64,000 nucleotides of DNA from Bacillus sp. SD088 (GTDB taxonomy: Bacteria > Bacillota > Bacilli > Bacillales > Bacillaceae_C), in the NCBI RefSeq assembly GCF_017355205.1, contig NZ_JADIJK010000003.1, positions 1 to 64,000 on the forward strand, read 5' to 3'. The notes under the pieces are model-generated. The model was not told the origin of the DNA, made no database searches, and saw nothing but the letters and a program-made list of their open reading frames with translations. The position numbers and the translations under genes are program-made. Position 1 is the stretch's first letter. Each line of letters opens with the position of its first letter. This document shows, piece after piece, positions 1 through 7,359 of this stretch.

Positions 1-1243
1 ACACTCGGCCTCTGAATCTTGAGGCTTCGGCGGTGTTGCGGAGTCCGACCATATAGGCTGCTAAGCGCATATTGATTTTTCGAGTTTCCGCTGTGTGGTA
101 GACATTTTCAAATGCTTCTACCAATTTGGCGGTCAGTTTTTCATTGACTTCTTCTTCTGTCCAATAATACCCTTGATTATTTTGCACCCATTCGAAGTAT
201 GAAACGGTCACTCCTCCTGAACTGGCCAATACGTCAGGCACAAGCAGAATCCCTTTATCTGTTAAGATCCGGGTTGCTTCCTCTGTTGTTGGTCCGTTTG
301 CTGCTTCAACCACGATCGATGCTTTAATATTTGGTGCATTTTCTGCTGTGATTTGATTGGCCACCGCTGCCGGTACAATAATATCGCAATCCAATTCAAA
401 CAATTCTTTATTGGAAATTGTATTTTCAAATAGGGTTGTGACTGTGCCGAAACTATCACGGCGATCAAGTAAATAATCAATATCTAGCCCGTCTGGATCA
501 TGCAGGGCCCCGTATGCATCGGAAATCCCGACAATTTTTGCCCCTGCATCATAAAGGAACTTTGAGAGAAAGCTACCTGCGTTGCCAAAGCCTTGAATGA
601 CGATGCGCGTGTCTTTTATTTTTAAGCCACGTTTTTTGGCTGCTTCTTCAATACAAATAGTTACACCTTGAGCTGTAGCCTTCTCTCTTCCTTGAGAGCC
701 TCCAAGCACGATCGGTTTACCTGTAATAAAGCCAGGAGAATCATTTTCACGCAAATGGCTGTATTCATCCATCATCCAAGCCATGATTTGTGAGTTGGTA
801 AAAACATCGGGCGCAGGAATATCTTTCGTTGGTCCGACAATTTGACTAATCGCTCGAACATATCCACGACTTAGTCGTTCAATTTCATTCATTGACATGG
901 TACGCGGATCACAGATAATTCCGCCTTTCCCGCCACCATATGGGAGATTCACAATTCCGCATTTAATTGTCATCCACATCGACATCGCTTTTACTTCTTC
1001 TTCGTTCACCTCTGGATGAAAACGGACGCCCCCTTTCGTAGGACCTACCGAATCATTATGTTGGGCACGAAATCCTGTAAAAACTTTAACAGAACCATCA
1101 TCCATACGAACAGGAATTCTTACAGTCATCATTCTCATTGGCTCTTTCAACAGTTCATACATTTCTTCGCCAAAGCCAAGTTTGTGGAGACCATCTTTAA
1201 TAACCTCTTGAGTTGATGTAAATAAGTTAAGATTTTCCACCAT
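1..1243 (-). CDS. gudB: NAD(P)-type glutamate dehydrogenase (GudB/RocG family), 3' end at window edge
   Basis: Catabolic glutamate dehydrogenase: oxidative deamination of glutamate to 2-oxoglutarate and ammonia in the cytosol. Reading the minus strand from ATG at 1243 gives an open frame of about 414 codons to the window edge. Visible family motifs are the substrate-site lysine region PYGGGKGG (about residue 100-107), the PAPDV catalytic aspartate segment, and the Rossmann motif GFGNAG (about residue 220). The last readable residues (ASRFRG) match the C-terminus of this family, so at most a few codons and the stop lie outside. The segment that is duplicated in the cryptic gudB allele of laboratory B. 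subtilis (VKA) occurs once here, so the frame looks functional. GudB and RocG are hard to separate by eye; the symbol is a best guess. Confidence 0.93.
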   Translation of the reverse strand, partial: MVENLNLFTSTQEVIKDGLHKLGFGEEMYELLKEPMRMMTVRIPVRMDDGSVKVFTGFRAQHNDSVGPTKGGVRFHPEVNEEEVKAMSMWMTIKCGIVNLPYGGGKGGIICDPRTMSMNEIERLSRGYVRAISQIVGPTKDIPAPDVFTNSQIMAWMMDEYSHLRENDSPGFITGKPIVLGGSQGREKATAQGVTICIEEAAKKRGLKIKDTRIVIQGFGNAGSFLSKFLYDAGAKIVGISDAYGALHDPDGLDIDYLLDRRDSFGTVTTLFENTISNKELFELDCDIIVPAAVANQITAENAPNIKASIVVEAANGPTTEEATRILTDKGILLVPDVLASSGGVTVSYFEWVQNNQGYYWTEEEVNEKLTAKLVEAFENVYHTAETRKINMRLAAYMVGLRNTAEASRFRGRV

Positions 1244-1737
1244 CGTTTTATTTCGCCTCTTTATTCATTAATCAAATTTATCTTACATTCAAACATGTTT
1301 GTCCTGTAATTTCCACCAATATGGTCAAAGGAATACATTCTTTTTCTAAAAACTCATAATTAAATGGTTAGGGTACACATTTATTAATTTTACATAAAAG
1401 ATGGAATAGATCCAAGCGAACGCTTCCAATACTTTTTCGCTTTTCAATAGCATTAGGTTAGATATTAAAAAAATCCTCTATCGTTTACAGAATAAGAATT
1501 CAATTTTTCCCCCTTCTGCCACGATTTTATGAAGTTAGCCTTTATTTTAGTTCATCTTCCCATCTTATTTGTATGCGCCTACCCCTCCCTATTCATTCAT
1601 AATGCTATGCCTCTTCATATTACCATATTCTCCATGTATTGGGATAGGTCTTTTCCATAGGATTTAATAAGAAGCTACCACTTTTTCAACACCCTAAAAA
1701 GAGGATGCCTGTCAATCAGACACCCTCCGGCTATTAC
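1244..1737. other. AT-rich intergenic stretch, no gene seen
   Basis: Spacer of nearly 500 bases between the glutamate dehydrogenase start and the yugI stop. Apart from the yugI terminator hairpin at 1696-1727, I see no ORF with a ribosome-binding site, no repeat shared with the rest of the window and no convincing riboswitch. Confidence 0.5.
1696..1727 (-). terminator. Rho-independent terminator of yugI
   Basis: On the minus strand an 11-bp imperfect stem (GAGGGTGTCTG / CAGGCATCCTC, loop ATTGA) is followed directly by a T run, ten bases after the yugI stop codon. Confidence 0.8.
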
Positions 1738-2127
1738 TTATTTCTTCAGTAAATCTTTATTATCAGATTGCTTAATCCATTCTTGTAGTTTATCTTTTAA
1801 TGTATTGAAACCTTCCCCACTTGCTTCAATGGTTGATTCGGTTGTTGGTTTACTTGGCTTCGTATTTTTTTGTTTAACTGGTGGCTCTTCTGTAGCTTTA
1901 ATAGAGAGGCTAATTTTACCGTTATCTGGGTTCACTTCAAGAACCTTCACATTCACCTCTTCATCAATAGATAGAAACTCATTAATATCTTTTACAAAGC
2001 CATGTTTAATTTCTGAAATATGGACAAGCCCTTGTGTTTGATCATCTAATGCCACAAAAGCGCCATAAGGTTGAATACCTGTTACTTTCCCTGTCAATAC
2101 TGTACCTAGTTCATATTTTGTCGTCAT
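1738..2127 (-). CDS. yugI: S1 RNA-binding domain protein YugI (general stress protein 13 family)
   Basis: Small cytosolic RNA-binding protein of 129 residues, matching the usual length of YugI. Residues 7-75 form an S1 domain: GTVLTGKVTGIQPYGAFV at the start, then GLVHISEI and the NPDNGKISLSIKA ending typical of S1 folds. The C-terminal 55 residues are a Lys/Ser/Thr-rich linker ending in a helix (LKDKLQEWIKQ). The start at 2127 is chosen because GGGAGTG lies just upstream; the frame stays open further upstream but without a binding site and the extra residues do not resemble the family. It has its own terminator and is divergent from yugF. The role is thought to be ribosome or RNA association under stress; this is family knowledge. 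Confidence 0.9.
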   Translation of the reverse strand: MTTKYELGTVLTGKVTGIQPYGAFVALDDQTQGLVHISEIKHGFVKDINEFLSIDEEVNVKVLEVNPDNGKISLSIKATEEPPVKQKNTKPSKPTTESTIEASGEGFNTLKDKLQEWIKQSDNKDLLKK

Positions 2128-2305
2128 GGAAACACTCCCAAATTTTATATAATATCTTCTTTTTACGCAATTAAACATTTTAACATAGATTCCAATCCAA
2201 ATCAAAACATAACCATACCTACCAATTTCTATTCCCGTTATTTTCTCTTTCAAACCTCTGTTTAAACATTTTATTTCGGGTAACTATAAGAATAGAGGTG
2301 AGTCT

Positions 2306-3142
2306 ATGACTGCGATATTTTCTACACATTCCACCCAGATAAACGGGATTGATCTTTATTATGAAAGCTACTATCATCAGCACAAACCTAAGCTTCCTAC
2401 AATTTTATTACTTCATGGGTTTCTATCTTCGACTTTTAGCTTTCGGAAATTAGCGCCTCTTCTTGCTCAAGACTTTCATGTTGTGGTGGTCGATTTTCCA
2501 CCATTTGGCAAAAGTGGAAGATCGTCTTCGTTTCATTATTCTTACCAAAATATCGCTTATACTCTTTGGTGTTTAGTGGATCAGTTGCAGGATTCATCCT
2601 TTATCGGAGTTGGCCATTCTATGGGGGGTCAATTGATACTTAATATGATGCATCAAAGATCTAATTGTATCCAAAAAGGGGTTTTTCTTTGTAGCTCCGG
2701 CTATTTATCCCGTCTTAAGCCACCTTACACTTATTTTTCGTACTTCCCTTTCTTTGAAAAGGTGATTAAGCATCAACTTGGGAAAACAGGAGTGCTAGGA
2801 AATCTACACCATGTCGTATATGATCAAAATATGATTGATGAGGAAATGATTCGCGGCTATTCCGAGCCTTTTGAAGATGATATGATGTTTCGTGCTTTTA
2901 AAAAAATGATTCGGCATTGGGAAGGCGATCTTTCCACCGACATTTTGAAAACCATTCAAGCTCCTAGCCTATTGATTTGGGGTGAAAATGACCGAGTAGT
3001 TCCGCTTCAGACAGGGAAGAGATTGGCCCAAGACTTACCCCATTCACAATTTATTTCTTTGCCTCAGACAGGACATTTGCTACCAGAAGAAAAACCATTT
3101 GAAGTTTATCAGCATATAAGAGATTTCATATATTCTGAGTAG
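2306..3142 (+). CDS. yugF: Alpha/beta hydrolase YugF
   Basis: Cytosolic alpha/beta-fold hydrolase of 278 residues with unknown natural substrate. The catalytic triad is readable: nucleophile elbow GHSMGG with Ser105, acid Asp229 in WGENDRVVP, and His257 in TGHLLPEEKP. The oxyanion-hole motif HGF is at 37-39. A cap-like helical region lies between about 120 and 205. The start ATG is preceded by AGAGGTG. It is monocistronic between yugI (divergent) and patB, the same neighbourhood as in B. subtilis. Members are annotated as putative esterases or carboxylester hydrolases; the exact reaction cannot be read from sequence. Confidence 0.88.
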   Translation: MTAIFSTHSTQINGIDLYYESYYHQHKPKLPTILLLHGFLSSTFSFRKLAPLLAQDFHVVVVDFPPFGKSGRSSSFHYSYQNIAYTLWCLVDQLQDSSFIGVGHSMGGQLILNMMHQRSNCIQKGVFLCSSGYLSRLKPPYTYFSYFPFFEKVIKHQLGKTGVLGNLHHVVYDQNMIDEEMIRGYSEPFEDDMMFRAFKKMIRHWEGDLSTDILKTIQAPSLLIWGENDRVVPLQTGKRLAQDLPHSQFISLPQTGHLLPEEKPFEVYQHIRDFIYSE

Positions 3143-3209
3143 ATACTTTAAAATTAATTTAAATATCGCTAGAATAGAGATGACGTAAGTGTGCTGAGGA
3201 GGAAAAGGA

Positions 3210-4373
3210 ATGTACAAGCTAAGTGAAAAAGTCGATAGAATCAATACCTCCTCCCTAAAATGGGATGGAATGAAGCTAGCCTTTGGAAAAAATGAACTTC
3301 TGCCAATGTGGGTAGCAGATATGGATTTTAGTCCACCGGTAGCTGTGATCGAGAAGCTGAAAGAAAGAATCGACCACGGCGTATTTGGCTACACAATTGC
3401 CAATGTCAACACAGCGGGGGCGATCGTTGATTGGACGAATAAACGACATGGGTGGGAAATCCAGCCTGAATGGATTTTATACAGCCCTGGTGTTGTTCCT
3501 TCAATCGGAATGGCGATTCAGGCTTTTACCGAAGTAGGAGATAAAGTATTACTGCAATCCCCTGTCTACACACCATTTTTCAATATGATTGAGAACAATA
3601 TGAGAGAAGTGGTTAATTCACCTTTGCAATTGGTTGATGGACATTATGAAATTGATTTTGCGGATTTTGAAGAAAAATTAAAATCAGGTGTAAAACTATT
3701 TCTATTATGTAGTCCTCACAACCCAGGTGGACGTGTATGGAGCAAAGAAGAATTAACGAAAATAGCCGAGCTTTGTAAGCAATATGGGGTACTGATCGCA
3801 GCAGACGAGATTCATGCCGATATTACGTTTGCACCGCATCAACACCGGGCATTAACCTCACTAGATCCGTCTTATCAGGACTTTATTGTGACGTTTATGG
3901 CACCAAGCAAAACGTTCAACCTTGCTGGTTTACAGGCATCCTTTATCGTGGCTCCGAATGAAGATATGCGCAAAAAGTTGACAATCATTCAACAAACATT
4001 AAACCTTACAAGCTTAAATACATTCGGAATGATTGCGATGGAAGCCGCTTATCGTGATGGTGGAGAATGGTTAAATGAATGTATTGCTTACATCGAAGAA
4101 AATATAAATCTTATTGATGAAGAAATATCACGCTCTCTTCCAGAACTTGAAGTGATGAGACCAGAGGGTAGCTATCTTGTATGGATTGATTGCCGAAAAA
4201 CAGGATTAAGTGATAAACAATTAAGGGAAAACCTTTTAGGTAAAGCAAAATTAGCCGTAAACTTTGGTGTTTCATACGGAGAAGGCGGAGAAGGATTTAT
4301 TCGCTTAAATCCCGCCTGTCATCGTTCGATTGTAGAAGAAGGACTGGAAAGACTAAAATTAGCATTTCAATAA
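3210..4373 (+). CDS. patB: PLP-dependent cystathionine beta-lyase PatB (MalY/PatB family)
   Basis: Fold-type I PLP enzyme of 387 residues, the exact usual length of PatB. It cleaves C-S bonds of cystathionine and cysteine conjugates, giving pyruvate, ammonia and a thiol. Landmarks are Asn171 in CSPHNPGG, Asp199 in ADEIHAD, and the Schiff-base lysine Lys234 in APSKTFNLAG; the C-terminal domain carries the carboxylate-binding arginine in GFIRLNPA. GAGGAGG lies directly upstream of the ATG. The gene ends in a strong hairpin shared with the convergent sodC. No S-box or T-box leader is visible in the 67-base upstream gap, so regulation by sulfur supply is not evident from sequence. Confidence 0.93.
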   Translation: MYKLSEKVDRINTSSLKWDGMKLAFGKNELLPMWVADMDFSPPVAVIEKLKERIDHGVFGYTIANVNTAGAIVDWTNKRHGWEIQPEWILYSPGVVPSIGMAIQAFTEVGDKVLLQSPVYTPFFNMIENNMREVVNSPLQLVDGHYEIDFADFEEKLKSGVKLFLLCSPHNPGGRVWSKEELTKIAELCKQYGVLIAADEIHADITFAPHQHRALTSLDPSYQDFIVTFMAPSKTFNLAGLQASFIVAPNEDMRKKLTIIQQTLNLTSLNTFGMIAMEAAYRDGGEWLNECIAYIEENINLIDEEISRSLPELEVMRPEGSYLVWIDCRKTGLSDKQLRENLLGKAKLAVNFGVSYGEGGEGFIRLNPACHRSIVEEGLERLKLAFQ

Positions 4374-4386
4374 TAACAACGCATAG

Positions 4387-4421
4387 TAAAGCACCCATTT
4401 CAATTTTCGTGGGTGCTTTAT
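4387..4421. terminator. Bidirectional terminator between patB and sodC
   Basis: Stem AAAGCACCCA / TGGGTGCTTT with an AT-rich loop, flanked by A and T runs; it serves both convergent genes. Confidence 0.85.
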
Positions 4422-4425
4422 CATG

Positions 4426-4965
4426 CTATTCTTTTTCCTTCACTGGCTTTTTATCTTTTGTGATTTCACCACAAGCAATCCGTTCGCCGGAATCCCCTGC
4501 TGGCTGGGTCACCCCATCATCCGCGTCCTCATGGATAACAATTGAAGTGCCATCCTTTGTATAAAGGGAGTTTTTTCCTTCTGTTAATTTCAATCCATTT
4601 GCCATAAAATCTACTTCGGCCTTCCCATCCTCTTCTACGATTAAATTGGGAAGATCGCCTGCATGCGGCCCTTCTGGATTCAACAGACCGTGTTCTTTAT
4701 CATCTGGATTAAAATGATCACCTGCTGAAAGAAAATCTGGTGGTTCACATTTCCATTGATCATGTACATGCATCGCATGTTCACCAGGGGGAAGTCCTTC
4801 TAAATCAACCTTTACCTTCATCCCATCTGCTTGTTCTTCAAGTGTCACTTTTCCTAAAGAATCACCATCTCGATTGATCACGTCAACCTCTAACTTCTTA
4901 GGGGGTGTCGAACTTTCACAAGCAACAAGCAGAAAACAAAACAAAAAAGGGAGAATTTTTTTCAC
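4426..4965 (-). CDS. sodC: Cu/Zn superoxide dismutase lipoprotein (SodC/YojM family)
   Basis: Secreted lipid-anchored Cu/Zn superoxide dismutase, 179 residues. The N-terminus is a lipoprotein signal (KKILPFLFCFLLVAC) with the lipobox cysteine followed by ESS. The dismutase domain shows all metal ligands: HVH (two Cu histidines), GDHFNP (bridging His), EHG and PHAGD (Zn site), and the fourth Cu histidine in VIHEDADD; the disulfide partner and arginine are in GERIACG. The start is set at the GTG at 4965 because GGAGGG sits six bases upstream and translation then begins at the signal peptide; a longer frame upstream would bury the signal. It is convergent with patB. Unlike what is reported for B. 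subtilis YojM, no copper ligand appears to be missing. Confidence 0.9.
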   Translation of the reverse strand: MKKILPFLFCFLLVACESSTPPKKLEVDVINRDGDSLGKVTLEEQADGMKVKVDLEGLPPGEHAMHVHDQWKCEPPDFLSAGDHFNPDDKEHGLLNPEGPHAGDLPNLIVEEDGKAEVDFMANGLKLTEGKNSLYTKDGTSIVIHEDADDGVTQPAGDSGERIACGEITKDKKPVKEKE

Positions 4966-5510
4966 ATCTATCCCTCCAAAAAAGAAGTCATTGTTCGTCA
5001 TTATTTCCTTAGCAAAAATGAAATATCCTTTTAGGGAGAATTTTTCTTCTTAAGAAAAGCGTAAGCGCCTTGCTCAGCCCCGACAAGCAAATGTTCTGAG
5101 ACAAGAAAAGTCCGGTTTTGACTTTTATTGGCTCAGGTTATTTGACCTCGAGGGGCTAGGCGCTGGAGCTAGATCAAAACATTAGCCAAAATTTATACTT
5201 TCTTACCTTATAAGAAAAGCGTAATGCGCCCACCTATCGGCGACAAGCAAATGTTCCTGAACCTATAAAGGGTGCATTTTCCCTTTATAGGTTCAGGGTA
5301 TTAAGCAGAACATCGGCTAAGTTCGCGTCGTCCTGGCGCAACGTCGATGGACTCGCTCCTGCGAGCCTCGAGTCGATGGCGCCTGAAGCTGACAACAACT
5401 ACCCAGCCTTGAAGCAATCTAAGAAAAACTTTATACTTTCTTATCTTTTTATAAAAAAACTGCACCGCCAAAATGTCAGGTAACTCTAACATTTTGGGAT
5501 GCAGTTCATT
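4966..5510. repeat. Two diverged copies of a dispersed GCGC-ended repeat plus hairpins
   Basis: Non-coding region with two diverged elements, about 5050-5180 and 5210-5420. Both begin AAGAAAAGCGTAA..GCGCC and share GACAAGCAAATGTTC; they end near GGCGCTGGAGCTAGATC or GGCGCCTGAAGCTGA. The second contains a perfect 17-bp inverted repeat (CCTGAACCTATAAAGGG and its complement, 5262-5303). They are distant relatives of the elements at 34444 and 41928. No gene is seen. Confidence 0.6.
5450..5508 (-). terminator. Terminator downstream of the small membrane protein gene
   Basis: On the minus strand, AACTGCA..CCAAAATGT pairs with ACATTTTGG..TGCAGTT and runs into a seven-T tract. Confidence 0.75.
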
Positions 5511-5729
5511 TTAAGAATGTTGGTTTTCCTGCTCTTCCTTCAATCGCTCTTCTAGTTCTTTCGCTTTTGCTTCTTGTTTCTTGGAAATCTTTTTGAAAAA
5601 GAAAACAACTAAGCCCGCCACAATGACTACAAGAGCTAATTGGATAAAGGCAGGAATATATTCTGTTTTGTCCTCTGGAAAATACATTGGGATAATATTC
5701 AACACAAATATGTGGAAAATTGATAACAA
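5511..5729 (-). CDS. Small single-pass membrane protein, function unknown
   Basis: Not recognised as a named family. It encodes about 72 residues: a short hydrophobic N-terminus, the segment YFPEDKTEYIPA, one clear transmembrane helix (IQLALVVIVAGLVVFFF), then a highly charged, probably coiled-coil tail (KKQEAKAKELEERLKEEQ). The start is uncertain. The frame is open to 5783, but a good promoter (see 5761-5790) places the transcript start near 5754, inside that extension. AGAAAGG then lies nine bases before TTG at 5729, chosen here; an ATG at 5738 overlaps the binding site. The shortest version begins at the ATG before YFPED. It has its own terminator, suggesting a real monocistronic gene. Confidence 0.6.
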   Translation of the reverse strand: MLSIFHIFVLNIIPMYFPEDKTEYIPAFIQLALVVIVAGLVVFFFKKISKKQEAKAKELEERLKEEQENQHS

Positions 5730-5760
5730 AGGAAACATCCTTTCTGATAAGTATGATCCT

Positions 5761-5790
5761 ATTATATCAAAGCAAATAGACAAGAACCAA
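5761..5790 (-). promoter_or_regulatory. Sigma-A-type promoter for the small membrane protein
   Basis: On the minus strand TTGGTT (5790-5785) and a perfect TATAAT (5766-5761) are separated by 18 bases. Confidence 0.55.
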
Positions 5791-5812
5791 TGATCATCTT
5801 CGACAAATATGT

Positions 5813-5832
5813 GAAAACCGCCATTTGACGGC
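5813..5832 (-). terminator. Terminator of ppiB
   Basis: Minus-strand stem GCCGTC / GGCGGT with a four-base loop AAAT followed by TTTT, directly after the stop codon. Confidence 0.7.
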
Positions 5833-5838
5833 TTCGTT

Positions 5839-6444
5839 TTACTCTTTTATAATATCAATGCTTTCGATTACAATATCTTCGACTGGCTTGTCACCAGGCT
5901 GTGTTTCGACGTTGGCAATTTTATCAACAACATCCAATCCTTCAAGCACATGGCCAAAGACCGTATGACGATGATCTAAATGAGGAGTACCGCCTTTTTC
6001 TATATAAGCTTGAATGATCTCCTCTGGAAATCCTGCTTTTTCTAATTGCGGCTTAAAACCTGGATCTAATTGATTGTTCTGGACAATAAAAAATTGGCTT
6101 CCGTTTGTATTAGGGCCCGCATTCGCCATGGACAATGCTCCACGAAGATTAAACAAATCCATTGTGAATTCATCTTCAAATGCTTCACCATAGATACTTT
6201 CTCCACCGGCTCCAGTACCAGTCGGGTCGCCCCCTTGGATCATAAAATCAGGAATCACGCGATGAAAAATAATACCGTTATAATATCCTTCTTTTGCATG
6301 GGTAACAAAGTTTTCAACTGCCTTTGGTGCCTGCTTTGGAAAAAGCTTGATTCGAATTGAACCTGCATTCGTATTTATTTGTACTGCTTTTTCATCCTCC
6401 GCTACCTCTGTTGATAACTGTGGATACATGTTTTGTTCGGTCAT
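5839..6444 (-). CDS. ppiB: Cyclophilin-type peptidyl-prolyl cis-trans isomerase
   Basis: Cytosolic cyclophilin of 201 residues that catalyses proline isomerisation during folding. Core motifs are present: [19 protein letters not shown] (catalytic Arg in FHR and the FMIQGGD motif), [14 protein letters not shown] and [10 protein letters not shown]. Compared with the 143-residue B. subtilis PpiB it carries an insertion of about 40 residues between SQFFIVQ and HTVFG, including a KGGTP segment, like the longer staphylococcal cyclophilins. The start at 6444 follows AAAGGAGATG; the frame stays open for 30 codons upstream without a binding site. No signal peptide. Confidence 0.92.
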   Translation of the reverse strand: MTEQNMYPQLSTEVAEDEKAVQINTNAGSIRIKLFPKQAPKAVENFVTHAKEGYYNGIIFHRVIPDFMIQGGDPTGTGAGGESIYGEAFEDEFTMDLFNLRGALSMANAGPNTNGSQFFIVQNNQLDPGFKPQLEKAGFPEEIIQAYIEKGGTPHLDHRHTVFGHVLEGLDVVDKIANVETQPGDKPVEDIVIESIDIIKE

Positions 6445-6579
6445 TTCTGCATCTCCTTTTTTGTAAAATAAGAAATATGTACGGATCCATTCCGTTTCAG
6501 AAGTAACTTTACAGGATTCCAAGGGAAATCGCAATATTTCGAGGTTAGAACATCGAATTCAAGCAGTGAAAGGGAATAA

Positions 6580-6667
6580 ATCCTGCTATACGAGGGTATT
6601 TTTTTCTATCCGAGAGTATTTCTTCGCCATACGAGAGTATTTCACGCTATCCGGGAATAAAAGACCT
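6580..6667. repeat. Four-copy short repeat with 20-21 bp period
   Basis: Copies begin at 6586, 6606, 6627 and 6647 with consensus CTATMCGAGAGTATTT (the last is CTATCCGGGAATAAAA). The spacing is 20, 21 and 20 bp, about two helical turns. The same motif and spacing build the large array at 51380-52048. It lies in the spacer between ppiB and kapB, just upstream of kapB. Confidence 0.7.
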
Positions 6668-6729
6668 CTCCCTTTCATTTTCACGCCATTTCTCCGATAA
6701 TAGATAAAAGCAGAGAAAGGAGTTAGTTG

Positions 6730-7125
6730 ATGAAAATCGGTGATATCATTGTAACCAATAAAAAAACCGGAAAATACATCGGGGAGATTACAGCTGTTCA
6801 AGAGGATATGCTAACAGTGCGAATTTTAGCGGTATTGAACCATCCTCGACAAGGGGATTTACATAACCCCTTGCAAGCAGATGTTCCTTTTTTTCATGAA
6901 CGCAAAGCGTTAGCTTATCGCGAACAAACCAATGTCCAGACCCGAATTGTCAAACCTTATGAAGGGGATATTCCCGACTATAAGGATTCTTTAAAGAAGG
7001 CATTCCAAGCATTAAAAGAAAAGCTCGAAGCTGAAGCAGATGATTCGTATAATCAGCTCGCATTAAAAGCATTAGACAGCATTGCCAAGGAATACGCCTT
7101 GATGTACTCCATCACCTTCGATTAA
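6730..7125 (+). CDS. kapB: Kinase-associated protein KapB
   Basis: Accessory protein of the KinB branch of the sporulation phosphorelay, 131 residues. The N-terminal half is a small beta-barrel-like domain (KIGDIIVTNKKTGKYIGEI) and the C-terminal half is helical (KDSLKKAFQALKEKLEAE), both characteristic of KapB. AAAGGAG lies nine bases upstream of the ATG; an in-frame TTG one codon earlier is less well spaced. In B. subtilis kapB follows kinB in one operon. Here no histidine kinase gene precedes it: the upstream neighbour is the divergent ppiB and a short repeat cluster. A hairpin terminator follows at once. Confidence 0.85.
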   Translation: MKIGDIIVTNKKTGKYIGEITAVQEDMLTVRILAVLNHPRQGDLHNPLQADVPFFHERKALAYREQTNVQTRIVKPYEGDIPDYKDSLKKAFQALKEKLEAEADDSYNQLALKALDSIAKEYALMYSITFD

Positions 7126-7146
7126 TGCCAATCTCGGGCATTTTTC
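7125..7146 (+). terminator. Terminator of kapB
   Basis: Short stem TGCC / GGCA with loop AATCTCG followed by TTTTTC, overlapping the stop codon region. Confidence 0.65.
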
Positions 7147-7298
7147 TTTTTAAAAAAACAAAGACCCCTTTCCCCATCTCCCTATGGGTTATTTAAAGGG
7201 ATGATGCAGGATTTTTTTGTCCTCACAAAGGGGTGCTTTAAATTAGTGAAGGAATAAAGAGAGTTTAAATATGACAGTAATAAATATGACAGTAAGAA

Positions 7299-7337
7299 GA
7301 ATAAGGCGATAAGGATTTTATTCCTATCGCCTTATTT
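7299..7337 (-). terminator. Terminator of the solute-binding protein gene
   Basis: Near-perfect stem AATAAGGCGATAAGG / CCTATCGCCTTATT with an AT loop, 23 bases past the stop. Just beyond it is a 15-base tandem duplication (TAAATATGACAGTAA). Confidence 0.8.
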
Positions 7338-7359
7338 CATCGCACTCCTAATTTGCTCC

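Noticed and set aside
1-1243. Cryptic gudB-type duplication
   Set aside because: The VKA segment that is duplicated in the inactive B. subtilis 168 allele occurs once here and the frame is uninterrupted to the window edge.
5301-5492. Possible 63-residue minus-strand gene
   Set aside because: It spans a dispersed repeat and a terminator stem; no ribosome-binding site.
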